This document shows, piece after piece, positions 56,242 through 64,000 of a DNA stretch of 64,000 nucleotides; position 1 is the stretch's first letter, and every line of letters begins with the position of its first letter. The DNA comes from G963422445 sp963422445 (GTDB lineage: Bacteria > Pseudomonadota > Alphaproteobacteria > Thalassobaculales > Thalassobaculaceae): positions 62,001 to 126,000 of the forward strand of contig CAXXOV010000001.1 of assembly GCA_963422445.2 (NCBI GenBank). The letters are read 5' to 3'. A program made the position numbers and the translations under genes. A model generated the notes under the pieces. That model did not search any database and was not told where the DNA came from. It was given only the letters and a program-made list of their open reading frames with translations.

Positions 56242-58040
56242 GCATCCCCCATCTTCAAGGCTTCGATAAAGGCAGATTGCGGGATTTCAACACGGCCAAA
56301 CTGCCGCATTCGTTTCTTGCCTTCCTTCTGTTTGTCGAGCAGCTTGCGCTTGCGCGAAACATCGCCACCATAGCATTTCGCGGTGACATCCTTGCGCATG
56401 GCGCTGATCGTCTCACGCGCCAGGACCTTGCCGCCGATCGCCGCCTGGATCGGGATCTTGAACAATTGGCGCGGGATCAGGTCTTTCAGCCGGCCACACA
56501 AGGCGCGCCCGCGCGAATCCGCTTGGCTGGAATGAACGATCATCGACAACGCATCAACCAGCTCGCCATTCACCAGCAAACTCATCCGCACCAGATCGCC
56601 CGTCCGATAGCCGTCAATCTGATAGTCGAAGCTGGCATAGCCACGGGACACCGACTTCAGCCGATCGTAGAAATCGAAGACAACCTCGTTGAGCGGCAGC
56701 CGGTAAACCAGCATCGCCCGGCCGCCGACATAGGTCAGTTCAACCTGTTCACCACGGCGCTCGGTACAGAGTGCCAGAATCGGTCCGAGAAAATCGTCCG
56801 GCACGAAGATCGTCGCCGTGATCCACGGCTCCTCGATACCGGCAATCTTTATGACATCCGGCATGTCGGACGGGTTGTGAAGTTCCAGGATCTCGCCGCC
56901 ATGCAAATTCACCCGGTAGACCACGCTCGGCGCGGTCGTTACGAGCGCGAGATCGAATTCGCGTTCCAGACGTTCCTGTATGATTTCCAGGTGCAGCAGG
57001 CCGAGGAACCCACACCGGAAGCCAAAACCGAGTGCCGCTGAGGTCTCGGGCTCGAATGAGAAACTTGCATCGTTCAGGCGAAGCTTCTCAAGGCTCTCGC
57101 GCAGCTGTCCATAATCGGCGGCATCGACCGGGAACAGGCCGCAGAAAACCACCGGAACACTCGGTTTGAAACCAGAAAGCGGCACCGCCGTCGGTTTGCG
57201 GTCGTCGGTCAGCGTGTCACCGACCCGGCAGTCGGCGACAGTCTTGATGGCCGCGGTCACGAACCCTATCTGTCCCGGCCCTAACCGGTCGGTTTCGACA
57301 AGTTTCGGCGTGAACACGCCAAGGCGGTCGACATGATGCACGGCGCCGGTTTGCATCATCCGGATCTTCTGCCCCTTGCGCAGGATCCCGTCGTGAAGCC
57401 GGACCAGGATCATAACACCGAGATACGAGTCATACCAGGAATCAACCAGGAGAGCCTTGAGACGGCTATCCGGATCACCCCGTGGCGGCGGCAGGCGCTC
57501 GACAAGTGCATTGAGCACAGCGCCAATATTCAGGCCGGTCTTCGCAGAAATCTCGACGGCGTCGCTCGCATCCAAACCGATGACGTCCTCGATCTGCCCG
57601 CGAACTCGGTCAGGCTCGGCGGCCGGCAGATCGACCTTGTTCAGGACCGGAATGATCTCGTGATCCGCTTCAATTGCCTGATAAACATTGGCTAGGGTCT
57701 GGGCCTCGACACCCTGACTGGCATCGACGACCAGCAACGACCCTTCACAAGCCGAGAGTGAGCGGCTGACCTCATAGGAAAAATCGACATGGCCCGGCGT
57801 ATCCATCAGATTCAGCTCGTAGCACGTGCCATCTGTCGCCTGATATTTGAGCTGAACCGCCTGCGCCTTGATGGTGATTCCGCGCTCGCGCTCAATCGCC
57901 ATGGTATCGAGCACCTGTTGCTTCATTTCCCTTTCGCTGAGACCGCCGCAATACTGAATCAGTCGATCGGCCAAAGTCGACTTGCCATGGTCGATATGCG
58001 CAATGATGGAAAAGTTCCGGATATGCGACAGATCAGTCAT
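56238..58040 (-). CDS. lepA: Elongation factor 4 (LepA)
   Basis: 600 residues starting MTDLSHIRNFSIIAHIDHGK, the standard start for LepA; the open frame to 58121 is longer. The GTPase motifs are HIDHGKST, the switch-II region DTPGHVDFSYEVSRSL and NKVDLP. The elongation-factor domains II and III follow, and the LepA-specific C-terminal domain ends SAFIEALKMGDA. It acts on stalled ribosomes, remodelling translocation. The end of the gene overlaps the remnant SDR gene by about four bases. Confidence 0.95.
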   Translation of the reverse strand: MTDLSHIRNFSIIAHIDHGKSTLADRLIQYCGGLSEREMKQQVLDTMAIERERGITIKAQAVQLKYQATDGTCYELNLMDTPGHVDFSYEVSRSLSACEGSLLVVDASQGVEAQTLANVYQAIEADHEIIPVLNKVDLPAAEPDRVRGQIEDVIGLDASDAVEISAKTGLNIGAVLNALVERLPPPRGDPDSRLKALLVDSWYDSYLGVMILVRLHDGILRKGQKIRMMQTGAVHHVDRLGVFTPKLVETDRLGPGQIGFVTAAIKTVADCRVGDTLTDDRKPTAVPLSGFKPSVPVVFCGLFPVDAADYGQLRESLEKLRLNDASFSFEPETSAALGFGFRCGFLGLLHLEIIQERLEREFDLALVTTAPSVVYRVNLHGGEILELHNPSDMPDVIKIAGIEEPWITATIFVPDDFLGPILALCTERRGEQVELTYVGGRAMLVYRLPLNEVVFDFYDRLKSVSRGYASFDYQIDGYRTGDLVRMSLLVNGELVDALSMIVHSSQADSRGRALCGRLKDLIPRQLFKIPIQAAIGGKVLARETISAMRKDVTAKCYGGDVSRKRKLLDKQKEGKKRMRQFGRVEIPQSAFIEALKMGDA

Positions 58041-58127
58041 CACTTCGGCCAGCGGTTTGCGCACTTTTGCGGAACATAGGGACACAGGGCCCAATCCGCA
58101 ACGACCGGAACCTGTCGCCACTGACAG

Positions 58128-58973
58128 TCACATCGCAGAACCACTCATCCGGAACGGGTGCGCCGGGTAGGTACCGAGAATTCGCACTGCGTGCTCGGGG
58201 CAGAAGAAGCGCAGTTCCTCCATCGCCAGTTTCATCCCGTCGTCCCCCGGACGGCCTTCGACATCGACATAGAACTGTGCCGCCTCGAACGATCCGTCGA
58301 TCAGATAGGACTCCAGCTTGGTCAGATTGATGCCATTGGTCGCGAAACCGCCAAGCGCCTTGTAAAGCGCCGCTGGTACGCTGCGTACGCGAAACACGAT
58401 GGTTGTCACGCAATGCCCTGCATCAGCCGCAACCTCGATCGCTTCGCGGGCCATGATCAGCATTCGGGTCGTGTTGTGAGCGGCGTCCTCAACATCCTCA
58501 CGCAGGATCTCGAGATGGTACAATTCTGCCGCAAGCCGCGGTCCGATGGCCGCAATTCGCGGGTCGCCACGTTCCGCCACCTCACGCGCCGCGCCTGCAG
58601 TATCCGGGTGCTGGACCGGCCGCACACCCAGCGCCCGGATCAGCTTGCGGGACTGACCGAGTGCATGAACATGGCTGTGGACTTCCGTGAGCCCTTCTAT
58701 CCGTGCGCCCGGCACACCAAGCAGCATGGCATTCACCCGTTGGAAATGCTCACCAATAATGAACAGACCGGACTCCGGCAGCAGATGATGGATATCGGCG
58801 ACACGTCCGGCGACTGAATTTTCCACCGGAACCATCGCGTATTTCGCACGCCGGTAGCGCACCGCATCAAGCATGTCTTCGAAACTGTAACAGGACAGTG
58901 GATCCATATCCGGGCGCGCGCTCAGGCAGGCCATATGTGAATTGGCCCCCGGTTCACCCTGGAAAGCGATCAT
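58128..58973 (-). CDS. pheA: Prephenate dehydratase
   Basis: 281 residues starting MIAFQGEPGANSHMACLSA. The dehydratase domain (1-180) has the conserved AMVPVENSVAGRVADIHHLL and the TR-containing HNTTRMLIM. A C-terminal ACT domain (about 200-275, VPAALYKALGGFATNGINLT) has the ESYL-type phenylalanine-sensing segment. It converts prephenate to phenylpyruvate. The open frame upstream to 59096 is inside the neighbouring IS. The native upstream gene was kdsB, now 1.5 kb away because of the IS. Confidence 0.9.
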   Translation of the reverse strand: MIAFQGEPGANSHMACLSARPDMDPLSCYSFEDMLDAVRYRRAKYAMVPVENSVAGRVADIHHLLPESGLFIIGEHFQRVNAMLLGVPGARIEGLTEVHSHVHALGQSRKLIRALGVRPVQHPDTAGAAREVAERGDPRIAAIGPRLAAELYHLEILREDVEDAAHNTTRMLIMAREAIEVAADAGHCVTTIVFRVRSVPAALYKALGGFATNGINLTKLESYLIDGSFEAAQFYVDVEGRPGDDGMKLAMEELRFFCPEHAVRILGTYPAHPFRMSGSAM

Positions 58974-59005
58974 ATTGTCGGAGTCGGACACGAATCTACA
59001 CTCGG

Positions 59006-60485
59006 GAGTTTCTTGCAAAATTGCCGGCCCGACCGGTTTTTTGCCTTGTCGAGGGCCTAGGTTTCGGGGGCACCCCGTGGTATATTGTGTTTCCACAATA
59101 ACAAGATACCGAGGAGGTAACCTCGCTGACCCTTGGTTCGATCCTATCCGACATTTGGCACCGATTTCAAGGGGACCTTTTCCCTGCGTTGGCCGAGGCG
59201 GTCGGTCCTCTCCTCGAGACGCACAAGCGTTTCGTGACAGCTCTCGATCTCGTCAAGGTGGAGGGCTTCGTCGATGAGGTGTGGACCGGTCCGGGTCGGC
59301 CCCGGGAGGATCGCCGGGCACTGGCCCGTGGCGTCATCGCCAAGGCGGTATGGGATCTGCCGACGACCCGCCACCTGATCGACAGGCTCAAGGTGGACCC
59401 GACGTTGCGCCGACTGTGCGGCTGGTCGCGTGTCGCGGAGATCCCGAGTGAAGCGACGTTTTCGCGGGCGTTTGCCGAATTTTCGCAGTCTCGTCTTCCG
59501 GAGAGGATGCACGCGGCTCTGGTTGCAGAGACACTGGGCGATGCGCTCATCGGCCACGTGTCGCGGGACTCGACGGCCATCGAGGCCCGGGAGACGCCGG
59601 CCCCGAAGCCGAAGGCCGGGACGCCGAACCGCAAGGGCGGCCGGCCCCGCAAGGGCGAGGAGAGGACGAAGGAGCCTGGGCGTCTCGAACGGCAAGCGAA
59701 CGGGATGGATCTCGATGAGAGGCTCGACGCGCTGCCGAAGGTCTGCGATCACGGGGCAAAGAAGACTGCCAAGGGGGTCCTGGAGGCCTGGCGCGGTGAC
59801 AAGCTGCCTATCGACACAGCAGACTGCGGGGTGCCGCTGAGGACCGTCCTCACCTCGGCATCCGTCCATGACAGCCAGGTCGCGATCCCGCTGGCGATGA
59901 TGACCGCCGGGCGTGTGACCAATCTCTACGATCTCATGGACGCGGCCTATGATGCCAGGGAGATCCACCAGATGAGCGAACGGCTCGGCCATGTGCCGAT
60001 CATCGATGTCAATCCGCGCCGGGACAAGGACCTCAAGGAGGAGCGAGATCGGGAGGCCCGGGCCCGGCGTGCAATAGGCCATGTCGATCCCGAGACCGTG
60101 CGGTTCCGGATCCGGTCCGGTGTCGAGAGGACCAACGCCCGCCTCAAGGATGAGTGTGGCGGGCGCCATGTCCGCGTCCGCGGACATTCCAGGGTCGCCT
60201 GCCATCTCATGTTCGGCATCCTGGCCCTGGCGGCTGACCCGTTGATACGTCTCGCCGTCCCATCGCGCGGCTCCGACAACGCATGCCGACCCTTCGCGGC
60301 CCTCTCGAAGAGAGTGGCCCGGAGAGGCGTGTCCCGATGTCCGCAAAGGTCCCTGTTTGTTCTCATCGTCTCTGATGAGACACCGCGAATCCATGGATTC
60401 CGACCTCCAGGTGCAGAGGTGACCGGGATCAACCGACCGATCCGGGCTCACCGGACCCTGGGGACAGGAATTTTGCAAGAGGTTC
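59006..60485 (+). mobile_element. DDE insertion sequence (DUF772 type) between kdsB and pheA
   Basis: The ends are imperfect inverted repeats (left GAGTTTCTTGCAAAATT, right reversed GAACCTCTTGCAAAATT), flanked by the 4-bp direct repeat TCGG (59002-59005 and 60486-60489). The element splits an ancestral kdsB-pheA pair that would otherwise have been about 45 bases apart. A truncated second copy in the opposite direction lies at 63003-63727. Confidence 0.8.
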
Positions 60486-60511
60486 TCGGATTTCAGGATT
60501 TCAGGATCTGA
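59189..60511 (+). CDS. Transposase (DUF772 + DDE_Tnp_1), read-through form
   Basis: The DUF772-type N-terminus (GVIAKAVWDLPTTRHLIDRL, SEATFSRAFAEFSQ) is followed by the DDE domain: Asp in SRDSTAIEARE, Asp in LMDAAYDAREI, Glu in RSGVERTNARLKDECGG. In the other copy the protein stops with LIRLAAP at a TAG. In this copy that codon is TCG, so the frame reads about 78 residues further, through the terminal repeat into flanking DNA (stop at 60511). The family is close to IS5/IS1182; I cannot name the exact group. Confidence 0.8.
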   Translation: MAEAVGPLLETHKRFVTALDLVKVEGFVDEVWTGPGRPREDRRALARGVIAKAVWDLPTTRHLIDRLKVDPTLRRLCGWSRVAEIPSEATFSRAFAEFSQSRLPERMHAALVAETLGDALIGHVSRDSTAIEARETPAPKPKAGTPNRKGGRPRKGEERTKEPGRLERQANGMDLDERLDALPKVCDHGAKKTAKGVLEAWRGDKLPIDTADCGVPLRTVLTSASVHDSQVAIPLAMMTAGRVTNLYDLMDAAYDAREIHQMSERLGHVPIIDVNPRRDKDLKEERDREARARRAIGHVDPETVRFRIRSGVERTNARLKDECGGRHVRVRGHSRVACHLMFGILALAADPLIRLAVPSRGSDNACRPFAALSKRVARRGVSRCPQRSLFVLIVSDETPRIHGFRPPGAEVTGINRPIRAHRTLGTGILQEVLGFQDFRI

Positions 60512-61236
60512 CGGGCGCGCTCAAGATCGGCCGGAGTATCAATTCCGAGCGGGATCGTGTCAACGCGCGCAACATCAATTCGCATGCCCGCCTCCAACGC
60601 CCGCAGTTGTTCGAGACGCTCCTGTCGCTCAAGCGGCGACGGCGGCAGCGACACGAATCTTTCAAGTGCCGTGCGTCGGTAGGCATACAACCCGATATGA
60701 TGGAACATCTCGCCGTTACCGGTTGGAGCGCTGGCCCGGGTAAAATACAGGGCGCGGCCCTGTCGGCCGTCGCCGTCCCAGGCAACCACAGCCTTGACCA
60801 CCGCTGGGCAGATGCGCTCGGTGGCCCGGGTTATAGATGCAGCGACGGTACCGATATCGACCGCATCACGGGCAAGAAGCCGCCAGGACGCATGAACGGT
60901 CTCGGCATCCAGCACCGGCAAATCGCCCTGAATGTTGATGACTGCATCGTGTCGCCCGGCCGGATCGATCGCTTGCAATGCTGCATGAACACGATCCGAG
61001 CCCGATGGCAGATCCGGGTCAGTCAGCACGGTTTCCCCGCCGGCGGATTGCACGGCGTCAGCGATTTCCACCTCGCCGCAGGCAACGACAACACGGCCGA
61101 GACCGGTTTCACAGGCGCGGCGCCAGACATGCACGATCATCGGCTCGCCGCGGATATCGGCAAGTGGTTTGTTCGGCAGGCGCACCGCCTGCATCCGAGC
61201 CGGAATCAGAATAATCGGGTCGCGTGGAATCGCCAC
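60493..61236 (-). CDS. kdsB: 3-deoxy-manno-octulosonate cytidylyltransferase
   Basis: 247 residues starting MAIPRDPIILIPARMQAVRL, with the CMP-KDO synthetase nucleotide loop IPARMQAVRLPNKPLADI. INIQGDLPVLD carries the metal-binding Asp, and GLYAYRRTALERFVSL is the KDO-binding part. It makes CMP-KDO for lipopolysaccharide inner core, so the cell has LPS. The stop lies 8 bases beyond the IS end, so the gene is complete, but its link to pheA is broken. Confidence 0.9.
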   Translation of the reverse strand: MAIPRDPIILIPARMQAVRLPNKPLADIRGEPMIVHVWRRACETGLGRVVVACGEVEIADAVQSAGGETVLTDPDLPSGSDRVHAALQAIDPAGRHDAVINIQGDLPVLDAETVHASWRLLARDAVDIGTVAASITRATERICPAVVKAVVAWDGDGRQGRALYFTRASAPTGNGEMFHHIGLYAYRRTALERFVSLPPSPLERQERLEQLRALEAGMRIDVARVDTIPLGIDTPADLERARQILKS

Positions 61237-61530
61237 GTGCGGACTCTCCGTCTATTGCCGCGTCAAGGCCGCGATATACAACATCGAGCGATCTTTGCCA
61301 CGGGTCTGATCGCGGGTTATTGGTTGTTCCGGGCTGCCGGGATCGCCGCTCGATGTGGCAGGCCATCCGGACCGATCGGTGATAACCGTTCTTACCCGGC
61401 GAATTCTCGAACTTTGTGTTGCCGGCTTAAAGCCGCCTCTCCAGGCTCCGGAAAAGATAACCGCTTCGTCCACCGGCCGAACATGTCTGCCGTCAAATCG
61501 TGCGACGCTTGCATACGCGCATTGCAAATC
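61237..61530. other. Upstream region of kdsB
   Basis: I recognise no gene. A short dyad CCGGCTTAAAGCCG lies near 61424. The right part approaches the IS630 remnant, whose 3' end could not be placed exactly. Confidence 0.35.
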
Positions 61531-62613
61531 CTAGTGGATTGATTCCAACGTTCGGGCCCTTCTTTGTCTTGCGGCGATGATGGTATCGGGATCGGCGGTC
61601 CAGACGAAGGGCCTGGCTTCGGTGGTGTTGTGTTCGTCGATGACGCGGCGGATGGCATCCTGGAGTTCGCGTACGGAGCGGAAGACGCCGTATTTGAGAC
61701 GGCGTCGTGTCAGCTTGGCGAAGACGCCTTCGAGCGCGTTCAGCCACGAGCTTGAGGTGGGGGTGAAATGGAAGGTCCAGCGCGGATGGCGTGCGAGCCA
61801 GACCTGGACGTCCTTGTGCTTGTGAGTGGCGTCGTTGTCGAGGATGGTATGGACCGGGACGCCGGCGGGTATCGTGCGCGCGATGCGGTTGAGGAATCTC
61901 AGGAACTCCTGGTGGCGATGCCGACTGGCGTGCTGGCCGATGACCGTGCCGTCGAGCACGGTCAGGGAGGCGAACAGCGTCGTCGTGCCGTTGCGCCTGG
62001 AATCATGTGTCATGGTGGCGCCGCGGCCTTTCTTCAGCGGCAGGCCGGGCTGTGTGCGGTCAAGTGCCTGAATTTGCGACGTGTCATCGATCGACAGCAC
62101 GACCGCGTGAGCCGGCGGCGCAACGGAGAGGCCGGCGATGTCGGGCAGCTTCTCGACGAAGGCGGAATCGTTCGAAAGCGTGAACGGCCGCCAGCGGTGC
62201 GGCATCAGGCCATGCGCCTGCCAGACCGCCCAGACCCTCGAAGCGGCAACCCCCACAGCCTTCGCCATCGCCCGCAGCGTCCAGTAGGTCGCCGCGTGAG
62301 GCGGCGAAGTGTGGGTCAACTCTACGATCTTCGCCACCTGCTCAGAAGCCAGAGGCGTCTTGCCCGGCGGACGCGTCTTGTCCCGCAGAAGTCCGTCCAC
62401 ACCGTCTTCCATAGAAGCGGTCCTGCCAGCGCCAGACACTGTTCTTCGCCTTGCCGGTCTCTCTCATGATGGCCATCCTGCCGAGCCCATCGTCGCTCAG
62501 AAGACGATGCGCGCCCGCCAGACGTGCGTCTGCGGGCTCTTAGGGTCCGGGACAACCGTTTCAAGGCGATGCCGGTCGCCTGAAGTGAGCGTGAATGAAA
62601 CACCAGGGCGCAT
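61531..62613 (-). pseudogene. IS630-family transposase with two frameshifts
   Basis: The reverse-strand start at 62613 reads MRPGVSFTLTSGDRHRLETV and reaches a stop at about 62497 after HVWRARIVF. Reading continues in a second frame (SDDGLGRMAIMRETGKAKNS) and then in a third (MEDGVDGLLRDKTRPPGKTP), to a stop at 61531. The catalytic part is intact: LSIDDTSQIQALDRTQPGLP, HTILDNDATHKHKDVQVWLA, and WLNALEGVFAKLTRRRLKYG. In this family the helix-turn-helix is needed for end binding, so the element is probably inactive. Confidence 0.85.
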
Positions 62614-62647
62614 CTTGCAGACCTCCGTGATCGACAAAATCAAAAGA

Positions 62648-62758
62648 ACCGCTTATGCACGTGGCTCCGGTGAAACGCACATGTAGCGTTTGGCGTGCCG
62701 GGAATAGTCGACATCGGGGGCAACATCGTGTGCCACCGGAGCCAAGTGCATAAGCGGT
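62648..62758. mobile_element. IS1595-derived MITE, copy 3 (111 bp)
   Basis: Same terminal repeats and length as the copy at 13647, with the interior in reverse orientation. The flanking 8-bp repeats TCAAAAGA (62640-62647) and TCAGAAGA (62759-62766) differ at one base, so this insertion is older or the flank has mutated. It sits upstream of the IS630 transposase start. Confidence 0.88.
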
Positions 62759-62766
62759 TCAGAAGA

Positions 62767-63002
62767 ACACAATAATGGATATATTTGTAACGATCAGCCC
62801 ACCAATATATGATGTGTGTGTCCGACAGGGCTACTTCCGGTAATCGCATGCTTTTCGATCAAAGGTGCAAAGCGAGTATGCTCCAGGCTGAATTGCCGGC
62901 AGCGCATTCATGAAATCGTAAAACCCCGGACCGCCCAGGCGATGACGTTGAGCAGCATGCGTCCCATGACCGACCGTTTCGTTAATCACTTACCAGCGAA
63001 CC
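62767..63002. other. Spacer between MITE and truncated IS copy
   Basis: No recognised gene. A reverse reading near 62890-62975 (MGRMLLNVIAWAVRGFTIS) looks like a hydrophobic protein fragment, too short to classify. Confidence 0.35.
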
Positions 63003-63727
63003 TCTTGCAAAATTCCTGCCCCAGGGTCCGGTGATCCCGGATCGGTCGGTTGATCCCGGTCACCTCTGCACCTGGAGGTCGGAATCCATGAATTCGCGGT
63101 GTCTCATCAGAGACGATGAGACCGAACAGGGACCTTTGCGGACATCAGGACACGCCTCTCCGGGTCCCTCTCTTCGAGAGGGCCGCGAAGGGTCGGTATG
63201 CGTTGTCGGAGCCGCGCTATGGGGCGGCGAGACGTATCAACTGGTCAGCCGCCAGGGCCAGGATGCCGACCATGAGATGGCAGGCGACCTTGGAATGTCC
63301 ACGGACGCGGACATGGCGCCCGCCACACTCATCCTTGAGGCGGGCGTTGGTCCTCTCGACACCGGACCGGATCCGGAACCGCACGGTCTCGGGATCGACA
63401 TGGCCTATTGCACGCCGGGCCCGGGCCTCCCGGTCTCGCTCCTCCTTGAGGTCCTTGTCCTGGCGCGGATTGACATCGATGATCGGCACATGGCCAAGCC
63501 GTTCGCTCATCTGGTAGATCTCTCTGGCATCATAGGCCGCGTCCATGAGATCGTAGAGATTGGTCACACGCCCGGCGGTCATCATCGCCAGCGGGATCGC
63601 GACCGGGCTGTCATGGACGGATGCCGAGGTGAGAACGGTCCTCAGCGGCACCCCGCAGTCTGCTGTGTCGATATGCAGCTTGTAACCGCGCCAGGCCTCC
63701 AGGACCCCCTTGGCAGTCTTCTTCCTG
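63003..63727 (-). mobile_element. Truncated second copy of the DUF772-type IS
   Basis: Nearly identical, reversed, to the right half of the element at 59006: the terminal repeat TCTTGCAAAATTCCTG, the 3' non-coding region and the C-terminal transposase half. Similarity stops at about 63727, opposite the AAGAAGACTGCC sequence of the first copy. The 5' half is missing, probably lost when the next IS arrived. Confidence 0.85.
63217..63720 (-). pseudogene. Transposase C-terminal half (truncated copy)
   Basis: The reading from MPLRTVLTSASVHDSPVAIP to LIRLAAP, ending at a TAG, matches residues about 210-360 of the copy at 59189 with a few changes (Gln for Arg in NPRQDKDL). It keeps two of the catalytic residues but lacks the first Asp. 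It shows where the native stop codon of this transposase is. Confidence 0.8.
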
Positions 63728-63771
63728 ATTACCCTCGACGCTAAGTGGCATTTGGTATAGTTATAGTGTCG

Positions 63772-64000
63772 TCACGAAATGCCAGCCCAGAGCGCCAGAC
63801 ACCGGATCTGCACCGCGGTAAGAAACGATGCGGCATTCATGGCGTATCGCGTGGCAATCCCACGCCAGCGTTTGAGCCACAGAAACGCGTTCTCCACCCA
63901 ATGCCGGTGCCGGTAGAGAGGGACATCATACGCTCTGGGGTGCTGGCGGTTGCGCTTCGGCGGAACCACTGGAATGCCTTCATGCTCCTCACAATAAGAC
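63772..64000 (-). pseudogene. IS5-family transposase, C-terminal part cut by window edge
   Basis: The reverse-strand reading EEHEGIPVVPPKRNRQHPRA then YDVPLYRHRHWVENAFLWLK and WRGIATRYAMNAASFLTAVQ is the C-terminus of an IS5/IS1031-type transposase, with the catalytic Glu in HWVENAFLWLKRWRG. The rest lies outside the window, so it may be intact there. Its IS end falls near 63760, next to the truncated DUF772-type copy. Confidence 0.7.

Noticed and set aside
59144..60478. 444-codon reverse frame in the IS between kdsB and pheA
   Set aside because: Shadow of the transposase on the other strand, which has the DDE residues and family resemblance.
1..64000. CRISPR array or cas genes
   Set aside because: No regularly spaced direct repeats and no Cas-like protein. 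The only repeats are IS ends, MITEs and the duplicated IS.
1..64000. tRNA and rRNA genes
   Set aside because: No cloverleaf-like segment with the GGTTCRA-type arm and acceptor stem, and no rRNA-like stretch was noticed by eye. A tRNAscan run would settle it.

Overview
ORGANISM. The window reads as a chromosomal segment of an alphaproteobacterium with GC-rich coding DNA. The rne / N-acetylmuramoyl-L-alanine amidase / PBP1a / prfB neighbourhood, a DUF1192 gene close to a DUF1013 (TrcR-type) gene, and the kdsB-pheA pair are all typical alphaproteobacterial arrangements. A Rhodospirillales-like lineage is possible but I cannot fix the order. Insertion sequences from at least five families, several of them decayed, suggest a genome undergoing or recovering from IS expansion. 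LAYOUT. 1-2460: IS wreckage. A decayed IS5-family piece abuts an IS5/IS427-type element that is itself split by an IS1595-family element with a perfect 8-bp target duplication; together they truncate an MFS gene. 2760-6615: a GNAT acetyltransferase overlapping a gamma-glutamyltransferase-family gene, then an MFS transporter. 6594-11236: a three-gene molybdoenzyme operon (catalytic, 4Fe-4S and membrane anchor subunits) that best fits a cytoplasm-facing SoeABC-type sulfite dehydrogenase. 11427-13141: a cupin and an MFS exporter. 13142-14416: an AT-rich non-genic island carrying two IS1595-derived MITEs. 14417-22963: a large reverse-strand operon with a ProX/ProW/ProW/ProV betaine-type importer, a D-2-hydroxyacid dehydrogenase, a TauD-type 2-oxoglutarate dioxygenase and an FAD amine oxidase-like protein, facing a divergent LysR regulator. 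This is the best candidate for an undescribed catabolic pathway. 23318-28138: choline importer choXWV, divergent from a choline dehydrogenase. 28381-29866: a decayed IS66 element. 30140-38398: a carboxymuconolactone decarboxylase-like protein, EmrAB-type efflux, an aquaporin, DUF1192, DUF1013, a GlxA-family AraC regulator and propionyl-CoA synthetase. 38499-50908: core genes prfB (with the programmed +1 frameshift), PBP1a, amidase, rne, an aminotransferase, a second gamma-glutamyltransferase-like gene and a periplasmic M48 protease. 50909-52090: an intact IS5 element inserted just after the M48 stop codon. 52349-54472: an HMG-CoA lyase and a CaiB-type CoA-transferase. 55507-61236: a degenerate SDR, lepA, pheA and kdsB, the last two separated by an IS element. 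61531-64000: IS630, MITE and truncated IS copies. HOW THE GENES FIT TOGETHER. Two betaine-class uptake systems, choline oxidation, a dioxygenase/amine-oxidase module, a GlxA-type regulator of the sort often tied to betaine catabolism, sulfite oxidation and propionyl-CoA activation suggest a cell living on methylated amines and organosulfur or other small organic solutes. No tRNA, rRNA or CRISPR array was seen.
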